Both the position numbers and the translations under genes were made by a program. A stretch of DNA of 64,000 nucleotides from Phaeosaccion multiseriatum (taxonomy: Eukaryota; Ochrophyta, other classes): the NCBI GenBank assembly GCA_965112735.1, contig OZ218955.1:2046001-2110000 (forward strand), in the 5' to 3' direction. Shown in pieces: positions 1-21,125 of the stretch (position 1 is its first letter; every line of letters starts with the position of its first letter). The notes below the pieces were generated by a model. That model saw nothing but the letters and a program-made list of their open reading frames with translations. It made no database searches and was not told the DNA's origin.

Positions 1-847
1 ACATCAACTACGAGACGTTGGACTCCTTCCTGTGTGTAGAGTGCGGGTACTGCTCCTATGCACAGTTCTCGTACCGTCTCTATGCGGTCAAGTGCAACGA
101 CGCACCCACAATCACGTGCGAGGCAGAGAGGCTGACTGCCAAGCGCCTTGTTGATGCCGCGGAGCTCAAGGTGGAAGCGGCGAGGGAACAGCTCGCACCG
201 CTCCGACTCCGGGTGAGTACTCTCTCTCTCTCTCTTTTCTCAAACAATGAATCAATGCTTACGAGCATTGACCTTTAGGCCTTGGCCTGCGCCTTCCCTT
301 GGTAGGGGGTGGCGGGGGGGGGGAGAAGGCTGTGAGTATCACCTCTTTTTTGTTCTTGTCTTACCCTGTTGGATCTCGATTCGTCGTCTTTGTTTCTTCC
401 CTCTTCCCTCTTCCATCCTCTATGCTCTGTTTGTATTGATGACTGATTCGATCCTCTTACTCCCCTGTTTTTATTGATGACTGATTCGATCCTCTTATTC
501 CCCTGTTTGTATTGATGACTGATTCGACCCTCTCTTACAATCCTCTCTTTGTGATGGGAACTTCTGACAGGTGCGCCACTTAGTGGGCACTCTTGTGCAA
601 TACAGCGGCGCAGCCCTCGGCACCGCTCCATCGCTGGGCAGCTGCTTTCAAGGCACTGGCAGCGCCGCCTCTGCCCTGGCCCTGGCCACAATCTCAGAGA
701 CGTTGGAGGAGTTGGAGAGGGGGGGGCTCTTGTTGCTGCCTGGAGAGGCCAATGGGGCAGGGGGTGGTGCAGCGGCAAGGCTCGGTGCGATATCATCGGC
801 GGCTGCTCTTCTGTCGGCGCCCCCATCGTCCACCTCTGCCTCTGCTG

Positions 848-881
<34 letters not shown>

Positions 882-1424
882 AACAGCGGAGGCCTCGCAG
901 GCAGCAGCTGCAGCGAGGACTTTGTCCCTGTCCAGACCGGAGGGGCAGCCCAGTTCCGGAGGGACGGCGGGGGCGCGAGCGAGTCAAGCGGCCAACACTG
1001 CGAGACGGACGACGCTGGGCATCCTCCGGGAGATGGCGGGCGAGTCATCGTCCTTTTACGAGGACTTTTATTATGGAGGAGGAGGAGCAGCAGCAGAAGC
1101 AGCAGGAGGAGGAGGAGGAGGAGGAGGAGCAGGGGAGGAAGGAGCACAGTTCTACGAACTGTCAGACCCAGCGCACGGAAGCGCCGCGGATATGAGGGCG
1201 GCGCGCGAACAACATGCAGCACGTGAAGATGCTACAATGGCTGCTCCTGATGGTAAGTGAGGCAGCGAGACATGCGGTGGGGTACCACCCACCCACCCAC
1301 CGACTCACCCGCCCCCCCCCCCGACCCATTCACCTGCCTTACCTCTCTTGACGACGGAACGCCCCCCTTGTCTGCTCTGTTTGGTGACTGCTTGCTTGCA
1401 ACGCCTGATCCTCTCCCGACACTC

Positions 1425-1479
<55 letters not shown>

Positions 1480-4400
1480 TATGTGTGCATAGCTCCGGAC
1501 TCACTGGACCGCATCATGGCATCTCTCCAGCAAGCCGCCGCCTCAGACCCCCTCATGCTTGCTCGGCACGCTCCTGCCCCAGCCGCAAGGTCAGCGCCCC
1601 CTCGACGACGCGTCCCGCCAGCGAGGAGCGGGATTGCCGGCCACGGGACAGGAGCAACGGCAGCGGAGATCGCGAGTCGCCTCGGAATTGGTCCAGGGAC
1701 GGCCAGTAGGGAGGCCCTGTCGTCGTTGCTAGGGGCGGCAGTCAATGGAGCAGGAGGGGCAGGAGCCGGTGGGAGTGGGGCAAGTGCTGCCAGCTCTACC
1801 TCTGCTGCTACGTCCTCCGCGGCGTTTACGACCGCAGCCAGGAATCTTCGCAACTCCTTGGGACTGGTGTACGGCATCGGGGCTCCTCCGCCTGGTGGTG
1901 CATCCTCCTCCTCGTCATCCTCCGCTGCTGCGGCGAATGCTTTGACGGCTGCGGCGAAGGCTTTGACTGCGGCGGCGCCCGGTGGGTTGTCTGCCCTGAT
2001 GGCCGATGGCGCCGCTGGAGGCGCCAGTGGAGGAGGTGCAGGGGGTGGAGCAGGAGGAGGAGGGTCAGGAGCAGCGACAACGGCGGCAGCAGCGGCCGCA
2101 GCAGCATCGTCTGGGCGAGCCGCGATCGAGCCTCTTCTGCTGGACTTGCTGGCGGTGTACTCAGGAGCGTGCAAGAAGGCTTACGTGAAGCTAGTCGACG
2201 CGCTGGGTGAGATGGAGGAGCTGCAGGAGCAGTTGCGGAGGTATGAGCTGTACACCACTCGGGGTGGAGGCTGGGGGAGTCACCAACACCACCACCACCA
2301 CCACCACCATCACCACCATCACCACCATCACCACCAGCACCAGCAGCCGAATCACCAACAGCTGCAGCAGCAGGCGATGCCGACGCTCCATCCGATGATG
2401 CTTCTGGCGGGGGCGTCGCATCAGCCGCAGCAGTACCACGCGGCGCCCCTTTCGGCGATGGAAGTGGCCATTGGCAGGGGCATGGGGATTGGTGGCATGG
2501 GCTGCCCGCCCCTGGTGGTCGAAAGGGCACCCAGCACGGTGTGTCTTAACTGCACGGAGGACGTGGTGACTTTGCTGCTCGACATGCTCTCTTGCCTGTG
2601 CTCGTGCCCAGCCGCGCTGCAGCAGCTCCTCGTGTTACCCGGTGCTCTGGAGGAGATTTGGGAGTGTGCAGGAGCTGCGGCCGCCGCGCCGGAGGGAGTG
2701 GTGGGAAGCGCGGCCAGGCGCGTTCTCGTGGCCATCGCCTTCTCCTCTTGCTCCTCCTCTGCTCCATCTATGGGCAACCCAGGACAAGGAGGACGAGTAG
2801 AAGAAGACGATGATGATGAGGCAGGCGCGAGGAAGATTCTCCAGCTCTGCAGGTCCAAGATTTTGTTCGGATTGGAGCACCACTTGAGCCTGAACCACGG
2901 AGGGCTGGCAAGAGTGGTGTCACAAAGCGTCATGCTGCTGCAGGACCTCTGTCTGGCGAGGGAGGCGCGAGGAAAGGAGTGGCCCTCTTCCACAGCGAGC
3001 GGAGGAGGAGTTAAAGGAGGAGGGGGAGGAGGAGGAGGAGAAGGAGGAGGAGGAGCAAGCGAGGCGTCGGCAGTGACGAGGTGTTGGCGTATGTTTGTGG
3101 AGCTGCTGTTAGAGGTGCTCGCACGAGTGGCACCGGCAGCGGCGGGCAGCGTAGCGGTCGCGGAGACGATTGCTGTCCCTTGTCTTCAGACGGCGATTGC
3201 CCTCTGTGTGGACTCGCATCTCCTCCCCGATATGCGTGAGCAAGTCATCGGAAGGGGAAGGGAGGCATGGACGAAGAAGAGCGGAGAGCGCAGCAGCAGC
3301 AAGGCACCCGGACAGGGGCAGCCACTATGGCAGGGGCGAAGACAAGGTCTCTCCGCGGGCGTGCTCGACGCTGTGCTGAACCAAGTGCTCGAGGTTTCTG
3401 CTCAGGCGTGGCCGTGGACCCCCGCCCTGGGCTTGTTGTGGGAGACGCCTGACCAGAGGCAACGGGAGCGTGTGACCCGTCAGGCGTGGGCCAAGTGGAG
3501 CAAGAGCCGCGTGGGCCGGGCTCCTCCTGCTACTCCTTCTGCTGCTGCAAAGGGAGGAAGTTCTGTGTCGTCTTCTTCGCCTAGGAGCTCATTCGGTCTC
3601 GGCGCGTCAGGATTGGGACTGGGGGCAGTGGCTCGAGGTGGGCGGCCAACAGGGTGGCAGCAGCAGCAGCAGCAGCAAGAGCGCCCACCCCGGGGTATGG
3701 TGCTACCCTCGCTGCCACAGGGAGGCGTCTTTGGGTGGCTGTTCTCTCTGTCCACGTGCCCCAAGAGTGCGGGACTGCGCAGTCTTGCCTCACTGCTCCT
3801 TCACCGCTTGTGCGCTGTCAGCGCCAGAGGCTCGATGGCGGAGGAGGTTGGGGCGGGATTGGGGATGCGAGGAGCCGAAACCGCAACCGGAGATGGGGCC
3901 GCCACAGAGGCAGTACCTGGAGACGCAGCGCCGGAAACCGCAACCGCAACCGCTCCAGCAACCGAAGATACCACCGGGCCGAATCCCACAACTCTGGTGC
4001 TGGACGGGGGTGCGGAATGGCAGCTGAAGGCTGCAAGAAGAAGGACGACGACTGGCTCTGTGTGTGATTGGCTGCTCGCTAGGCAGCAGCGGATGGTGGA
4101 GGCCGTGTTGCATGCGTTTGGATGCTGCTTGATGACGGGAGTCGAAGAAGAGGCACTGCAGCTGCTGCACGTGATTGCCACAACTCTGCAAGACAGCCTG
4201 TTGCGGCGCTACGCCTGTGTGCGTGGGGTGGTGGGGCTGTTTAACCGAGCCATGGTGCTTGAAGTGAATCGTCTCGCAGCGCAGGAGGCCGTGGCGCTTC
4301 ACCGTCCCGTCTCGGAGTCCGGCAGGCACCGCTCGGGTGAGATTTTGGTGCAAGTAGTGACCCTGTTGGCCTGTCTTTTGCGCGACGAACCGACGCTCCT

Positions 4401-7400
4401 GGAGACGTTTGAGCTAGACGGAGCTTTGGAGGCCCTCGTCAAGCTAAAGGGCCTTGTGCTGCTAAGGGGCCCCAAGGTGGCGGCGGCCATTACCCTGTTG
4501 GACGAGATGACGGGCGGTGAGGGCATACGGGGAGGGTCGGCGGTGACTGGCGGGCGAGGGGCATCTTTCGCAGCGGCGGCGACGGCAATAGCAGGGGAAG
4601 GAGGTGGGGGGGAGCAGAGGGCGGTCACAGCTGCCGCGGCAGCGACCCTTCAAGAGAGAGAGAGGTTTCTACGGGCGGCGATTGTTGTGCTTCGTCGAAA
4701 CACTGCTGCGGGCTCCCCGATACAGGACCTACCCCAGCAGCAGCAACAGCAGCAAAAACAACAACAACAACAACAGCAGCAGCAGCAGCAGCAGCAGAAT
4801 CTGACGGGGCTTATGGATCCTTCGCACTTCACTCTCTCCGTCGAGGCGGCGAGGGCGTTGCTGCGTGCAGCGTCCGACGCAGTGCTCCCCCCCAAAGTGC
4901 TTCCGGCCTTCTCAGTGCTCCTGCGACGGGCGCCCACCCAAGAGGAGTTCTTCAGAGGCAGCATCTCTCACAACCCTATCCCCAGCAAGGACATTTTGAA
5001 AGAGGGTGGAGGCGGCAGCAGCAGCGGTGGCGGTGGTGCTGGTGGTGATGCGGGGGGGGGCGCTGGGAGCGCGGGGGGGGGTGATGCATCTGCAGGAGCA
5101 GGAGGAGGAGGAGGGGGGGGAGGGAGTAGCAGCAAGGTGGGGAGTAAGGAGCCGACGATGAGAGACCTTCGAGCAAAGATTGCCCGAGATCTAGACATGG
5201 TGGATGCCGCGGCGCTGCTGGAGCTGCTGGTGTGTGACCAAATCATCAGCCTTGACCTGCTTGTGCGAGTGGTGCATCAGGAGGTATGGAGGCCACACGT
5301 GTTGATGGAGCAGTCCGAGGGCGAGGGCGGCGGCGGCGGTGGGGGTGATGAGGAGGAGGAAGGAGGAGGGGGTGGGTATGCGTCTGACTGTGACGCACGC
5401 GACCTACCCCCTATGGTCGTGACGTACCGCCTGGCCGGTGTGGATGGGGAGGCCACCGAGGAAGTGGTGGAGACGTTGCAAGATTCGCTATCAGAGGAGC
5501 AGGTGTCGCCCGCAGAGCGCTTCAAAATCACGTCCATCATTGGAGAGACGGGCGGATTGGGTATCCTGCTGGGCTTGTCGCATCCTTTGGTACGCCCTGG
5601 GGCCATTGGCCGAAGCGGAGGAGGAGGAGGAGCAAGAGGAGGAGGGAGCAGCAGGGGGGCGAGCGAGGGAAGATGGGAGGTGTTTATGCTGTCGCTGGGT
5701 CTGCTGCGACACTGCTGCGCATTGCCTTCCAACCGACTCAAGCTGTTGGCCCTTCGCGCCCCTGGGGTGCTCTTGCATCGTATTATGGATGTGCTGCGAG
5801 AAGGCCATCAGGGAGCGGGTGCATCTGGTGGATCGGGGGCAGGTGGTGGCGGGGTCGGTGGGCGAGGGGGAGGAGGAGGAGGCTATCCACAGGAAGTGGT
5901 GGACGATTTGCTACACATTATGGAACAGCTAATGCAGGAGGTGGCCAAGGGAGCGTCGGCGGGGCTGGAGTTGCAAGAGCAGCCAGAGCCACAGCCAAAG
6001 CAGCCAGAGCAAAGGCAGGACAAGGTCGAGGATATGGAGGAGGACGAGGAGGAGGAAAGCAAGGAAGAGAAGGAAGACAAGGCGGAGACCAAGGACGGGG
6101 AGGTCGGCGACGGTCGAAGAGATGGCGATGGTGGTGTAGGCATGGCCGCAGTGACCCCCGGGGTGACTGCCGCACTGTCTTCTTCCTCCTCCTCATCCTC
6201 CTCGGAGGTTGGGGATGCCGAGGACGACGAGGAAGACAGCACCAAACATCTTTCCTTCCTTCTGAGCTCTCTGCAGGAGCCTGCCCTCATGGCAGCTCTG
6301 GAGAACAATCCCCTCCTCAAGCATTCCGTGGCGCGTTTGCTGCCGTTCCTCACGTACGGCAATCGAGCGGCCGCGAGGGAACTCGCCTCGCGCTTCTGTG
6401 CTGTGGTCAAGTGGGCAGCTATTGCGCGGTCTGCGGTGGAGAGTGGCGAGCCCGAGGCGGGGCCTAATGTCGCTGTTCCTCCTTGTGGGGGTGGGGGGGG
6501 TGATAGTGCCGCAGGAGGAGGAGAAGGAGGAGGAGGAGGAGGAGGAGGAGGAGGAGGAGGAGAAGGAGGTGGAGGAGGAGGAGGAGAGGCGATGGAGGTA
6601 GAGGTAGACGGCGATGGAAGTGGTGGCGGTGGCAGTGGCGGCAATGACAACAACGACGCCCGCGACAGCAGCAGTACCATTGACAAGCTCAAGTGGCAGT
6701 GCTTCGTCGAGACGGCGGAGCTGCTTGGGCGAGACCGCGTGGGCCACGTGGTGAAGGACTGCCTCCTGAGCTCGGGCTTCATCTCCGCCACCGTGGACTT
6801 TGTACTGGAAGGGGTGCCAAGCTCTCAGGAGGTAGGCCAGCAAGGCGCCCAGCAGCAGGAGGTGCCGCTGTGGGCATTGCTGGATACCGCCACATCGGAC
6901 GCGTGGAAGGCCTTCTTCACTCGGCCTGCGCTGAAGCGGGCTCTGCGCGTGCTGACGGGTTGCTGCAGAGGGCACAAAGCCACACAGATGGCGCTGAGCA
7001 AGAGGGGCATCTTGGCTCTGCTGCATCGATGTGAAGGGACCTCGAGCAGCGGGGAGGTGGGCTTGCTGGCAGACACCATGCTTGAAGGTACGTGATACGA
7101 TTTACGTAGTACTTCGTAGTATTACTTGTGCGCGTAAGTAGTACTGAAGTATGTTTTGTTTTTGTTTTCTTCTCTTACCTTATCTTATCTTCGTTTTGTT
7201 CTTTTTTCCCGCCTGCCTGCCTACGTGCCTGCCTGCCTGCCTGCCTGCTTGCCTGCCTGCCACAGCCATGTCCCTAGACAATGAGGAAACTCGAGCCCAG
7301 ATTGAGTCGCTTCGAAACGCGACCAAGACGTCGAAGCGAGCCATGGCGCAGGAGAGGAGAAACAAGATGATGAAAGCCATGGGAGTAAAGCTGCCCAGCA

Positions 7401-10400
7401 CGCCCTTACTCACTGCTCCTGCTGCTGCTGCTGATGGTGACGGTGCTGATGCATCAGCGGCGTCAACAACTGCCTCTGCAGCAGCCGCCACAGGGGGACA
7501 GGAAGGTGGGCCCGGCGACGTGTCTGGAGTACCAACAGCAGCAGAAGGAGGAGGAGGAGGAGAAGGAGGAGGAGCGGCATCAAATGCGGCGGCTGCTGCT
7601 GCTGCTGCTGCTGCTACCGCTGCTGCTCCTATCTCTGCACCTACGCAGGCCGACTCCCAGCGAGAGGGAGGGAGGAGGTCAACTGGAGGAGTTGTGGCGG
7701 CGCGAGCAGGAAGGGCAAGTGCAAGTGCGGCGGCTGCTGTAGCTGCTTCTGCAGCTGCTGCTGCTGCTGCTACCTTAAAGCCCTCCTGGATGCTGGAGAT
7801 GGAGCAAATGGAGGAGGAGGAGGGGACGACGTGCATGGTATGTCAAGAGGGTGTGGCCTACAAGCCGGACGACGTGCTGGGGGTGTATGTGTACACCCGT
7901 GCTGTTCAAGAGGCGGACATCGGCCTAGTGGAAGGGGCCTTCCTCACGGACGAGGGGAGAGGAGGCGGAGGAGGAGGAGGAGGAGGAGGAGGAGGAGGAG
8001 GAGGAGGAGGAGGAGGAGCGGACAGTTTGTCTCTTTTGTCTTCGCTGAGGGGCGCGAGAGCAGGTAGCGGGGAGCTAGACGCGCGCAGTATGGCGGATAA
8101 CTTCATGGCCGCTGCTCTGCTGGGTGTAGGAGCAGGTAGCGGTGCGGGAGCTCGGCGGGGCAGTCAGAGCAGTCAAGGAGCCACCTCCCCAGCGTCCCTG
8201 GTGCTGACGGTGACGGCTTATAGCGCGATTCACTTTTCATGCCATCGGGAGGCAGCGCGTGCCGACCGGGGCCTTCGCACACCCAAGACGGAGTGGGAAG
8301 GGGCGGCACTGAGGAACAGGTGCGTGAGTAGGAGTGGGCGTGGGCGTGCGTGCATGCGTCGGTCGGTCGGTCGGTCGGTCGCAGAGGGGCCCACAACCGT
8401 CCGCAAAGTCACACATGGCACTCTCTCACACTCCCATTGTCGTTGTTTCGACCCCCTTCTTTCACCGGGGATGTACCCCTCCTCCCCTCGCCTCTCTCCC
8501 CTCCACTCCCCTACCCTACCCTACCCCTTTTAACAGCCGCGTGTCCTGCAACAGCCTACTCCCTCTGCGGTCCGGTGCAAGCCCCTCGGACGGTTTGCTG
8601 AAACCGCCCATGAGTGATATGTACGCTTCTTGCCTGGACAAGCACTTCGGATGCGTGTTTGAGGTGGGGCAGTGTGCGCAGTCCAGACTGGTCATTGTAC
8701 TGCATGACATACGCATGTTGCTGCTGCAGCTCTCGCATAGGGAGAGTCTCAGGTGCGTGGTGGTCGGCCAAGGGGCGGGGAGGAGGAAGGGGGGCGGAGG
8801 GGAGAGAGAGGGAGGGAGTGAGGGAGTGAGGGGGGGGGGATGTGCGTTTCAGGTATCTCGTGCTGTTGGCCGCCTCCCTCCATTCTGTGGGAGGAGGTGG
8901 CGCAGCCGAATGAGCGCCAGCCTCTCTTTCTTGAATTGAACAGGCGTGTCCGTGTGCATGTCTGAGAGAAGCTAACCAACTAACCAACCCCATCTCATGT
9001 TTGCTCGTTGCGATATTCCCCACACTAACGCGTATACCTCCCACATGTCATTTTTGCTCGTTGCTCCGCCACACAGTGCGTATAGCGGGGGTGGGGCAGC
9101 GGCCAGTAACCTGAGCCTGTTGGTGAACCAGGTACAACTGGCGGCACATCTACTTGACGACATCCTCCGGAAGGGTCGCAGGGGCTCTGCAGCAAACCCC
9201 AACACGGCGGAGGCACGGCGTTTAGACCGCATTTTACGAGTCTTTACAGCTGTTGCGATGGAAGGGGAAGAGGATGGGGCTGCTGAAGGAGGAGGAGGAG
9301 AGGAGTCGTCGAAGGGGGGTAAGACCAAGGACGAGGAGGAGGACGAGGACGAGTACGGTATTAGTAAATACGACGAAGATGATGACGACGATGAGGATGA
9401 AGAGGACGAGGACGAGGATGAAGACGAGGAGGAGCGAGAAGAGAGGATGTTGGAGCGGAGGCGTAGGAGGAGGAGGAGGGCTGCAGAGGAGAGCCAAAGC
9501 GACGCGTCCATTCTGGCGTCGCTCAGCGCAGACGCCAAGAGCAAAGCTTTTGAGTGCACAGCCTTTGTCATGGTCATCTCCCTCCTCCGCCACACCCCGC
9601 AGCAATGGAAGCGGTACCGCAAGGCCTTCGTCAAGCACGCCATGCGTTATGCAGGGGCGCGGCGAGCAAGGGGCGAGGAAGGATCCGGGGTGGACGCAGC
9701 GGGGGGTCGTGTTCGTCGCACGCGGTCGATGAGTGCGGGAGCTGCCGCGGCCGCTGGGGTGGGCAGCCCGGGAGGAGTAGGAAGTGTGGGTGGTGGTGGC
9801 GCCAGTGGAGCGGGTGGAGGAGGGACTGGTGCTGGTGCTGGAGCTGGTGTTGGTGGTGCTTCTTCTGCCATGGCTGCTTCTCCGTATCGGAGTGTGGGAG
9901 GGAAGCGCAAGCGAGCCGGCTCTACGCTGCACGAAATGGAGGTGTTTGAGGGGGACGAGGCGGACGAGAAAGCGCTGCTCCTCGCAACTGCGCGACCCAT
10001 GCTCACCTTCTGCTGCCTTGTTGACGCCCTGCACAAGTCGTTGGAGGAGAAGGGGGAGGAGGGCGAGGAATCATCAGAAGGACGGGGAGGAGAGTCGTCC
10101 GAGGCTGCTGGCAACAGCGACCAGCCTGACTCCACCCTTCGAGCTTGGCTGAAGGCCGACGAGAGTGTGTTGGTGGCGAGGAGCAAGACGTTGCTGGAGG
10201 TGTATGAAGTGAGGCTGGGAGGGGCCCTGTCTGCGTCAGGGAGCTCTGCAGCTGCAGATGGTGGAGGCAAGAGCGGCTCAGCATCTGCCCAAACAGGGGC
10301 AGAAGGAGGAGGAGGAGGAGGAGGAGGAGGAGGAGGAGGAGGACTCATTCGTGACTACATGGAGTGCCTGGGTCTGAGGGAGACGCTGGAGGCAGAGGGG

Positions 10401-10469
10401 GAAGAAGGATGTGCGGGGTGGGTCAGCAACAAAATTAGCGAGGGAGAGTTGCAGGCACGACGGAGGTGA
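1..10469 (+). CDS. UBR4: UBR4/BIG-type E3 ubiquitin ligase, C-terminal part (5' truncated by window)
   Basis: Six exons keep phase throughout: <1-212, 571-1252, 1493-7087, 7266-8319, 8537-8752, 9077-10469, giving about 3,049 residues. The first exon carries the UBR4/BIG hallmark around SFLCVECGYCSYAQF. Exon 4 opens with a basic helix (RNATKTSKRAMAQERR), then a Cys-rich segment CMVCQEG...VLGVYVYTR and a later FSCH. These match the C-terminal zinc module (hemi-RING) that in UBR4 recruits an E2 enzyme. The family tags N-degron and aggregation-prone proteins for degradation, a role inferred from homology. Exon 3 is a single 5.6-kb exon interrupted by low-complexity runs: about 17 His near 2281-2335, Gln near 4735-4797, and Gly/Glu/Ser tracts. 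The N-terminal region, including any UBR box, lies outside the window. The stop is TGA at 10467-10469. Identity is well supported; the exact 3' end is less certain because the last 100 residues are weakly conserved. Confidence 0.9.
1424..1476. repeat. (AT)n dinucleotide microsatellite in UBR4 intron 2
   Basis: A nearly pure TA tract of about 50 bp fills the 3' half of the 240-bp intron, ending just upstream of the acceptor at 1491-1492. Read through, it gives a spurious Ile-Tyr run. Confidence 0.95.
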
Positions 10470-11093
10470 TGGTGATGGGGCAGGGAGGAGGGAGATGGAA
10501 GAGGGAGAGGAAGAGGGGGGGGTATGGACAGAGAAGGAGACAGACAGACAGATGGAGAGAGAGAGAAGAGAGACAGAGCGAGAAGAGGGAGATCCAGAGG
10601 GAGGGAGAGAGAGAAGGGCGAGAGAGAGAAGGGCGAGAGAGAGAAGAGCGAGAGAGAGAGAAGAGCGAGAGAGAGAAGAGCGAGAGAGAGAGAGAGAAGA
10701 GCGAGAGAGAAGAGCGAGATGAGTGCGCGCACACACCCAACGCCAATGAAGGAAGGTTGGTCATGTCGGAGCAGTGTGCGATACTTTTGTGTATTGTGTA
10801 TACGTTTAGCGTCCTGTGGCGAGTGCTGCGTGCGCCTTACTTCCTTAGGAGGAGAGGGGCAGCGCGTGAGACTTGCCGGCGCGGGGGGGGGGGGGGGCTG
10901 TAGGATACCAAATTGATACCATATATACTTAACATTTACATAACACATACAAGACGTAGTATATTATTGTTGGCAAGAGTTGTTTGTAGCGGACGCCCTC
11001 CCCCCTTGCGTTGTGTTACGCTGTGTACCCGTCCGCCGACGGGCCATCGCCATTGAGCAAAGCAAAGCCTATCTCTCGTATCCCTTAAGACTG

Positions 11094-11096
11094 ACT

Positions 11097-11155
<59 letters not shown>
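11094..11155. repeat. (ACAG)n tetranucleotide array
   Basis: About 15 pure copies of the unit GACA/ACAG. It is the reverse complement of the much longer CTGT array 90 bp downstream, so the pair forms an inverted repeat. Confidence 0.95.
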
Positions 11156-11156
<1 letters not shown>

Positions 11157-11244
11157 CGATTCACCTGCAAAAGCGTTGCTCACAACTGCAGAGTGAGAGT
11201 CTCTAGTCTGCCGTTGTGGCCAGCGTTCCTTCTCCAGTGAATGC

Positions 11245-11550
<306 letters not shown>

Positions 11551-11871
11551 TGAGTGCGACACATGGTATCTGCAAGCGAACACGATGCCAGCCACGCTCC
11601 TCCGTCAGACTGCTTCCTTCCCGTGCTTGCGGCAGGCTCAGGCAGGCAGCACGCACTCTCACATGACTACGATTCGTCGTTTGTTGCCATCGCACCGAAT
11701 CCACCGGGGGGAGCGAAGGCAAGCCTCCCCTCTGGTCTGACGACACCCAAGAAGCGTCAGACGATACCCAAGAAGGGTCAGATGCTGTGCATGAATAGAA
11801 GCAAGAGCAGGAGTGGCAACAGCAGCAGTTGATGATACAGCAGCCAAGCTGAGCGGTGGCCTTGTACTGGA

Positions 11872-13109
11872 CTACTGAGCCGGAGACACCGCTGCTGCTC
11901 CTGCGCTCGCTGCTCCTGCTGCTCCAGCTTCTTCGCCACCACTGTTGTTCGCCCCGGCTGCCCCTCCTCCCTCCTCCTCGGCTCCTGTTGCCCCTCCTCC
12001 CCCACCCCCGCCCCCTCCATCCCCACCCTCCTCTGTTATTGAGGTAGCGCCATCCAACCCCCCGCCCCCACCCCCCCCCCCAGCTCCAGCCCCCCCACCG
12101 TTGCCGGCCTCAGCAGCAGCGCCTTCCGTCTCCCGATCGTTAAAGTTCACCATTCCTCGGAAGTCTTGTAGCGACACACGCCCGTCTCCGTCTTCGTCGG
12201 CAGCCTCCACTAAGATGGACAAGTCTTCATCGGTAATGTCTCCGAAGCCCAGGCTCTGGAAAATGGTCCTGTGCATGTGGGAGGGGCGTTATTTCGTTGG
12301 ATGCACGATGGAAGGGGAAGGAGGGGGATGTGAGGGATGAGGCAAGGGCAGTAGGTCAGCTATCTGAAGACTCGTTATCTTCGCTGTCATTCCTTCCTCC
12401 CTCTCTTCCTGCCTCCCTCCGTCCATTCCTCTCTGCCCGCCCCTCCTCCTGACTCCTCCTCCCTCCCCCTCCCTTAGAGGAAGAGACCCTCCACGTTCAT
12501 TCTGCCTTGCCTGCCTGTCTGCCTTCTACCTTGTTTCTCACCTCAGGACCTCGGTGTCCACAAAGCCACTCCCCTCGGGGTCGTAGGCCTTGAAGGCCTC
12601 CGCCACGGGGTCAAAGTCTGTAACGGTGTTGTCCATGAGGAGGTCCCGCAGGTCTTGCAGCGTCATCTCGTTCTTGTTGTTCATGAGAAAGCGGTACTCG
12701 CGATTACTCATGTTCTTGTAGAAAGCGCCTGATGCAAATGTCGCGTTTGGGGGTAACGGGGGTAACAAGGGGCCACGGAGGTGAGTGGGAGTCGGCCAAA
12801 GAGGTATTGGTAGTAGCATGGGCCTCCTCCTCACTGACCTAGGCCCTTCTTGAGCTGCCCTGCTGTGATTTTCCCCGTCCCTTCCACGTCAAAGAATGAG
12901 AACGCCGCCTGCAGCTCCTGCTCTGTCACGAGCACTCCGCCAGCCTCATTGCGAGGTACCTGGGGGGAGACGAGTCAGTCACGCAGGCAGAGGAGAGTGC
13001 TCGCTGGCTTCAGACTTCTGATGGTCGAGGAGGGAAAGAGAGAGAAAGGAACCCCCTTCTTTCCATCTGTCTCATGCTCGCTCTCTCTCTTTCCCTCTCC
13101 CTTTCTCTC

Positions 13110-13157
<48 letters not shown>

Positions 13158-13257
13158 GTCTCCTCCTTACCTGAACATCTTCTGGCTTCGAATGTCTGTT
13201 CTTCCCCGCATTTGCGCGGCCTGACTTTGAGGTTCGATGGGCTACAGCGGACGTCAT
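11872..13257 (-). CDS. Calmodulin-like EF-hand protein
   Basis: Four exons on the minus strand: 13257-13171, 12959-12839, 12728-12542, 12268-11872. Phases agree and give 263 residues. Four EF-hand-like units are visible. The first (FFDVEGTGKITAG) is degenerate at position 12. The second (FLMNNKNEMTLQDL) lacks most ligands. The third (DPEGSGFVDTEV) ends in Val. The fourth (DEDGDGRVSLQD) has a full set of acidic and polar ligands and should bind calcium. The order resembles calmodulin or centrin, but the 29-residue basic N-terminus and a Gly/Ala-rich C-terminal tail of about 85 residues are additions. It is probably a calcium sensor of unknown partner. It starts head to head with the NELF-B gene, 282 bp away. 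An upstream in-frame ATG at 13320 is possible; 13257 was chosen because it follows the polar start of the conserved frame. Confidence 0.75.
13073..13156. repeat. CT-rich microsatellite in EF-hand intron 1
   Basis: Pure and interrupted (CT)n about 80 bp long. On the gene's own strand it is GA-rich. Confidence 0.9.
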
Positions 13258-13539
13258 CGCTGCTGCTGCTAGTGCTTTGTTGGTTGGAGTGAAACTGTGG
13301 GCCACAAAACTGAAATGCAAACTGGAGTCGTCGCTCTCTTTTCATCTTTTTCTCCCTGACTGTGTGAGTATATCCTCCTCCCCCCTTTTTCTCCCCTTCC
13401 CCACTTCCTCCCTCCTCTAAGCTCAGGGAGTGCGAGAAAGGTTGCTATGCAATAGCAAGAGCCGACCCGTCTGCAATGCTGTAGGGATGGGGGATAGAAG
13501 GGCGGTGGGACGAGAAATAAAAAGACGGAAACTTCAAAG
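13258..13539. promoter_or_regulatory. Bidirectional upstream region, EF-hand gene / NELF-B gene
   Basis: The 282 bp between two divergent start codons must hold both 5' UTRs and both core promoters. It contains C/T-rich runs near 13,375-13,410 and an AATAAAAAG stretch just before the NELF-B start. No TATA box or other defined element could be assigned with confidence. Confidence 0.5.
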
Positions 13540-20836
<7,297 letters not shown>

Positions 20837-21042
20837 CGAATCCGGGCCTGCAGGGCTCAGCGCTGCCCACATACGATACACCCTAAGTCAATGAAAAAGA
20901 TGTGACTCGCTCGCTCTCCTTCACTGTATTGCAGTGGTCCGATCGGGTGTGGACACTCTCTACTCACTCTTGCCCGTGCAGCAAGTGGGTGGCCGCCGTT
21001 CCGCGCAGTATATGCCTGCTGTCCCCGTGTGCTTTCTTGACT

Positions 21043-21125
21043 GCTTTGCTTTGCTTTGCTTTGCTTTGCTTTGCTTTGCTTTGCTTTGCTTTGCTTTGCT
21101 TTGCTTTGCTTTGCTTTGCCTTGCT
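21043..21125. repeat. (TTTGC)n pentanucleotide array
   Basis: About 16 copies of TTTGC downstream of the NELF-B stop, in the convergent spacer before the unknown minus-strand gene. Confidence 0.95.

Noticed and set aside
1348-1492. Upstream extension of the large UBR4 open frame, including an Ile-Tyr run
   Set aside because: This is intron sequence. The donor at 1,253 and acceptor at 1,492 join in phase, and the Ile-Tyr run is just the AT microsatellite.
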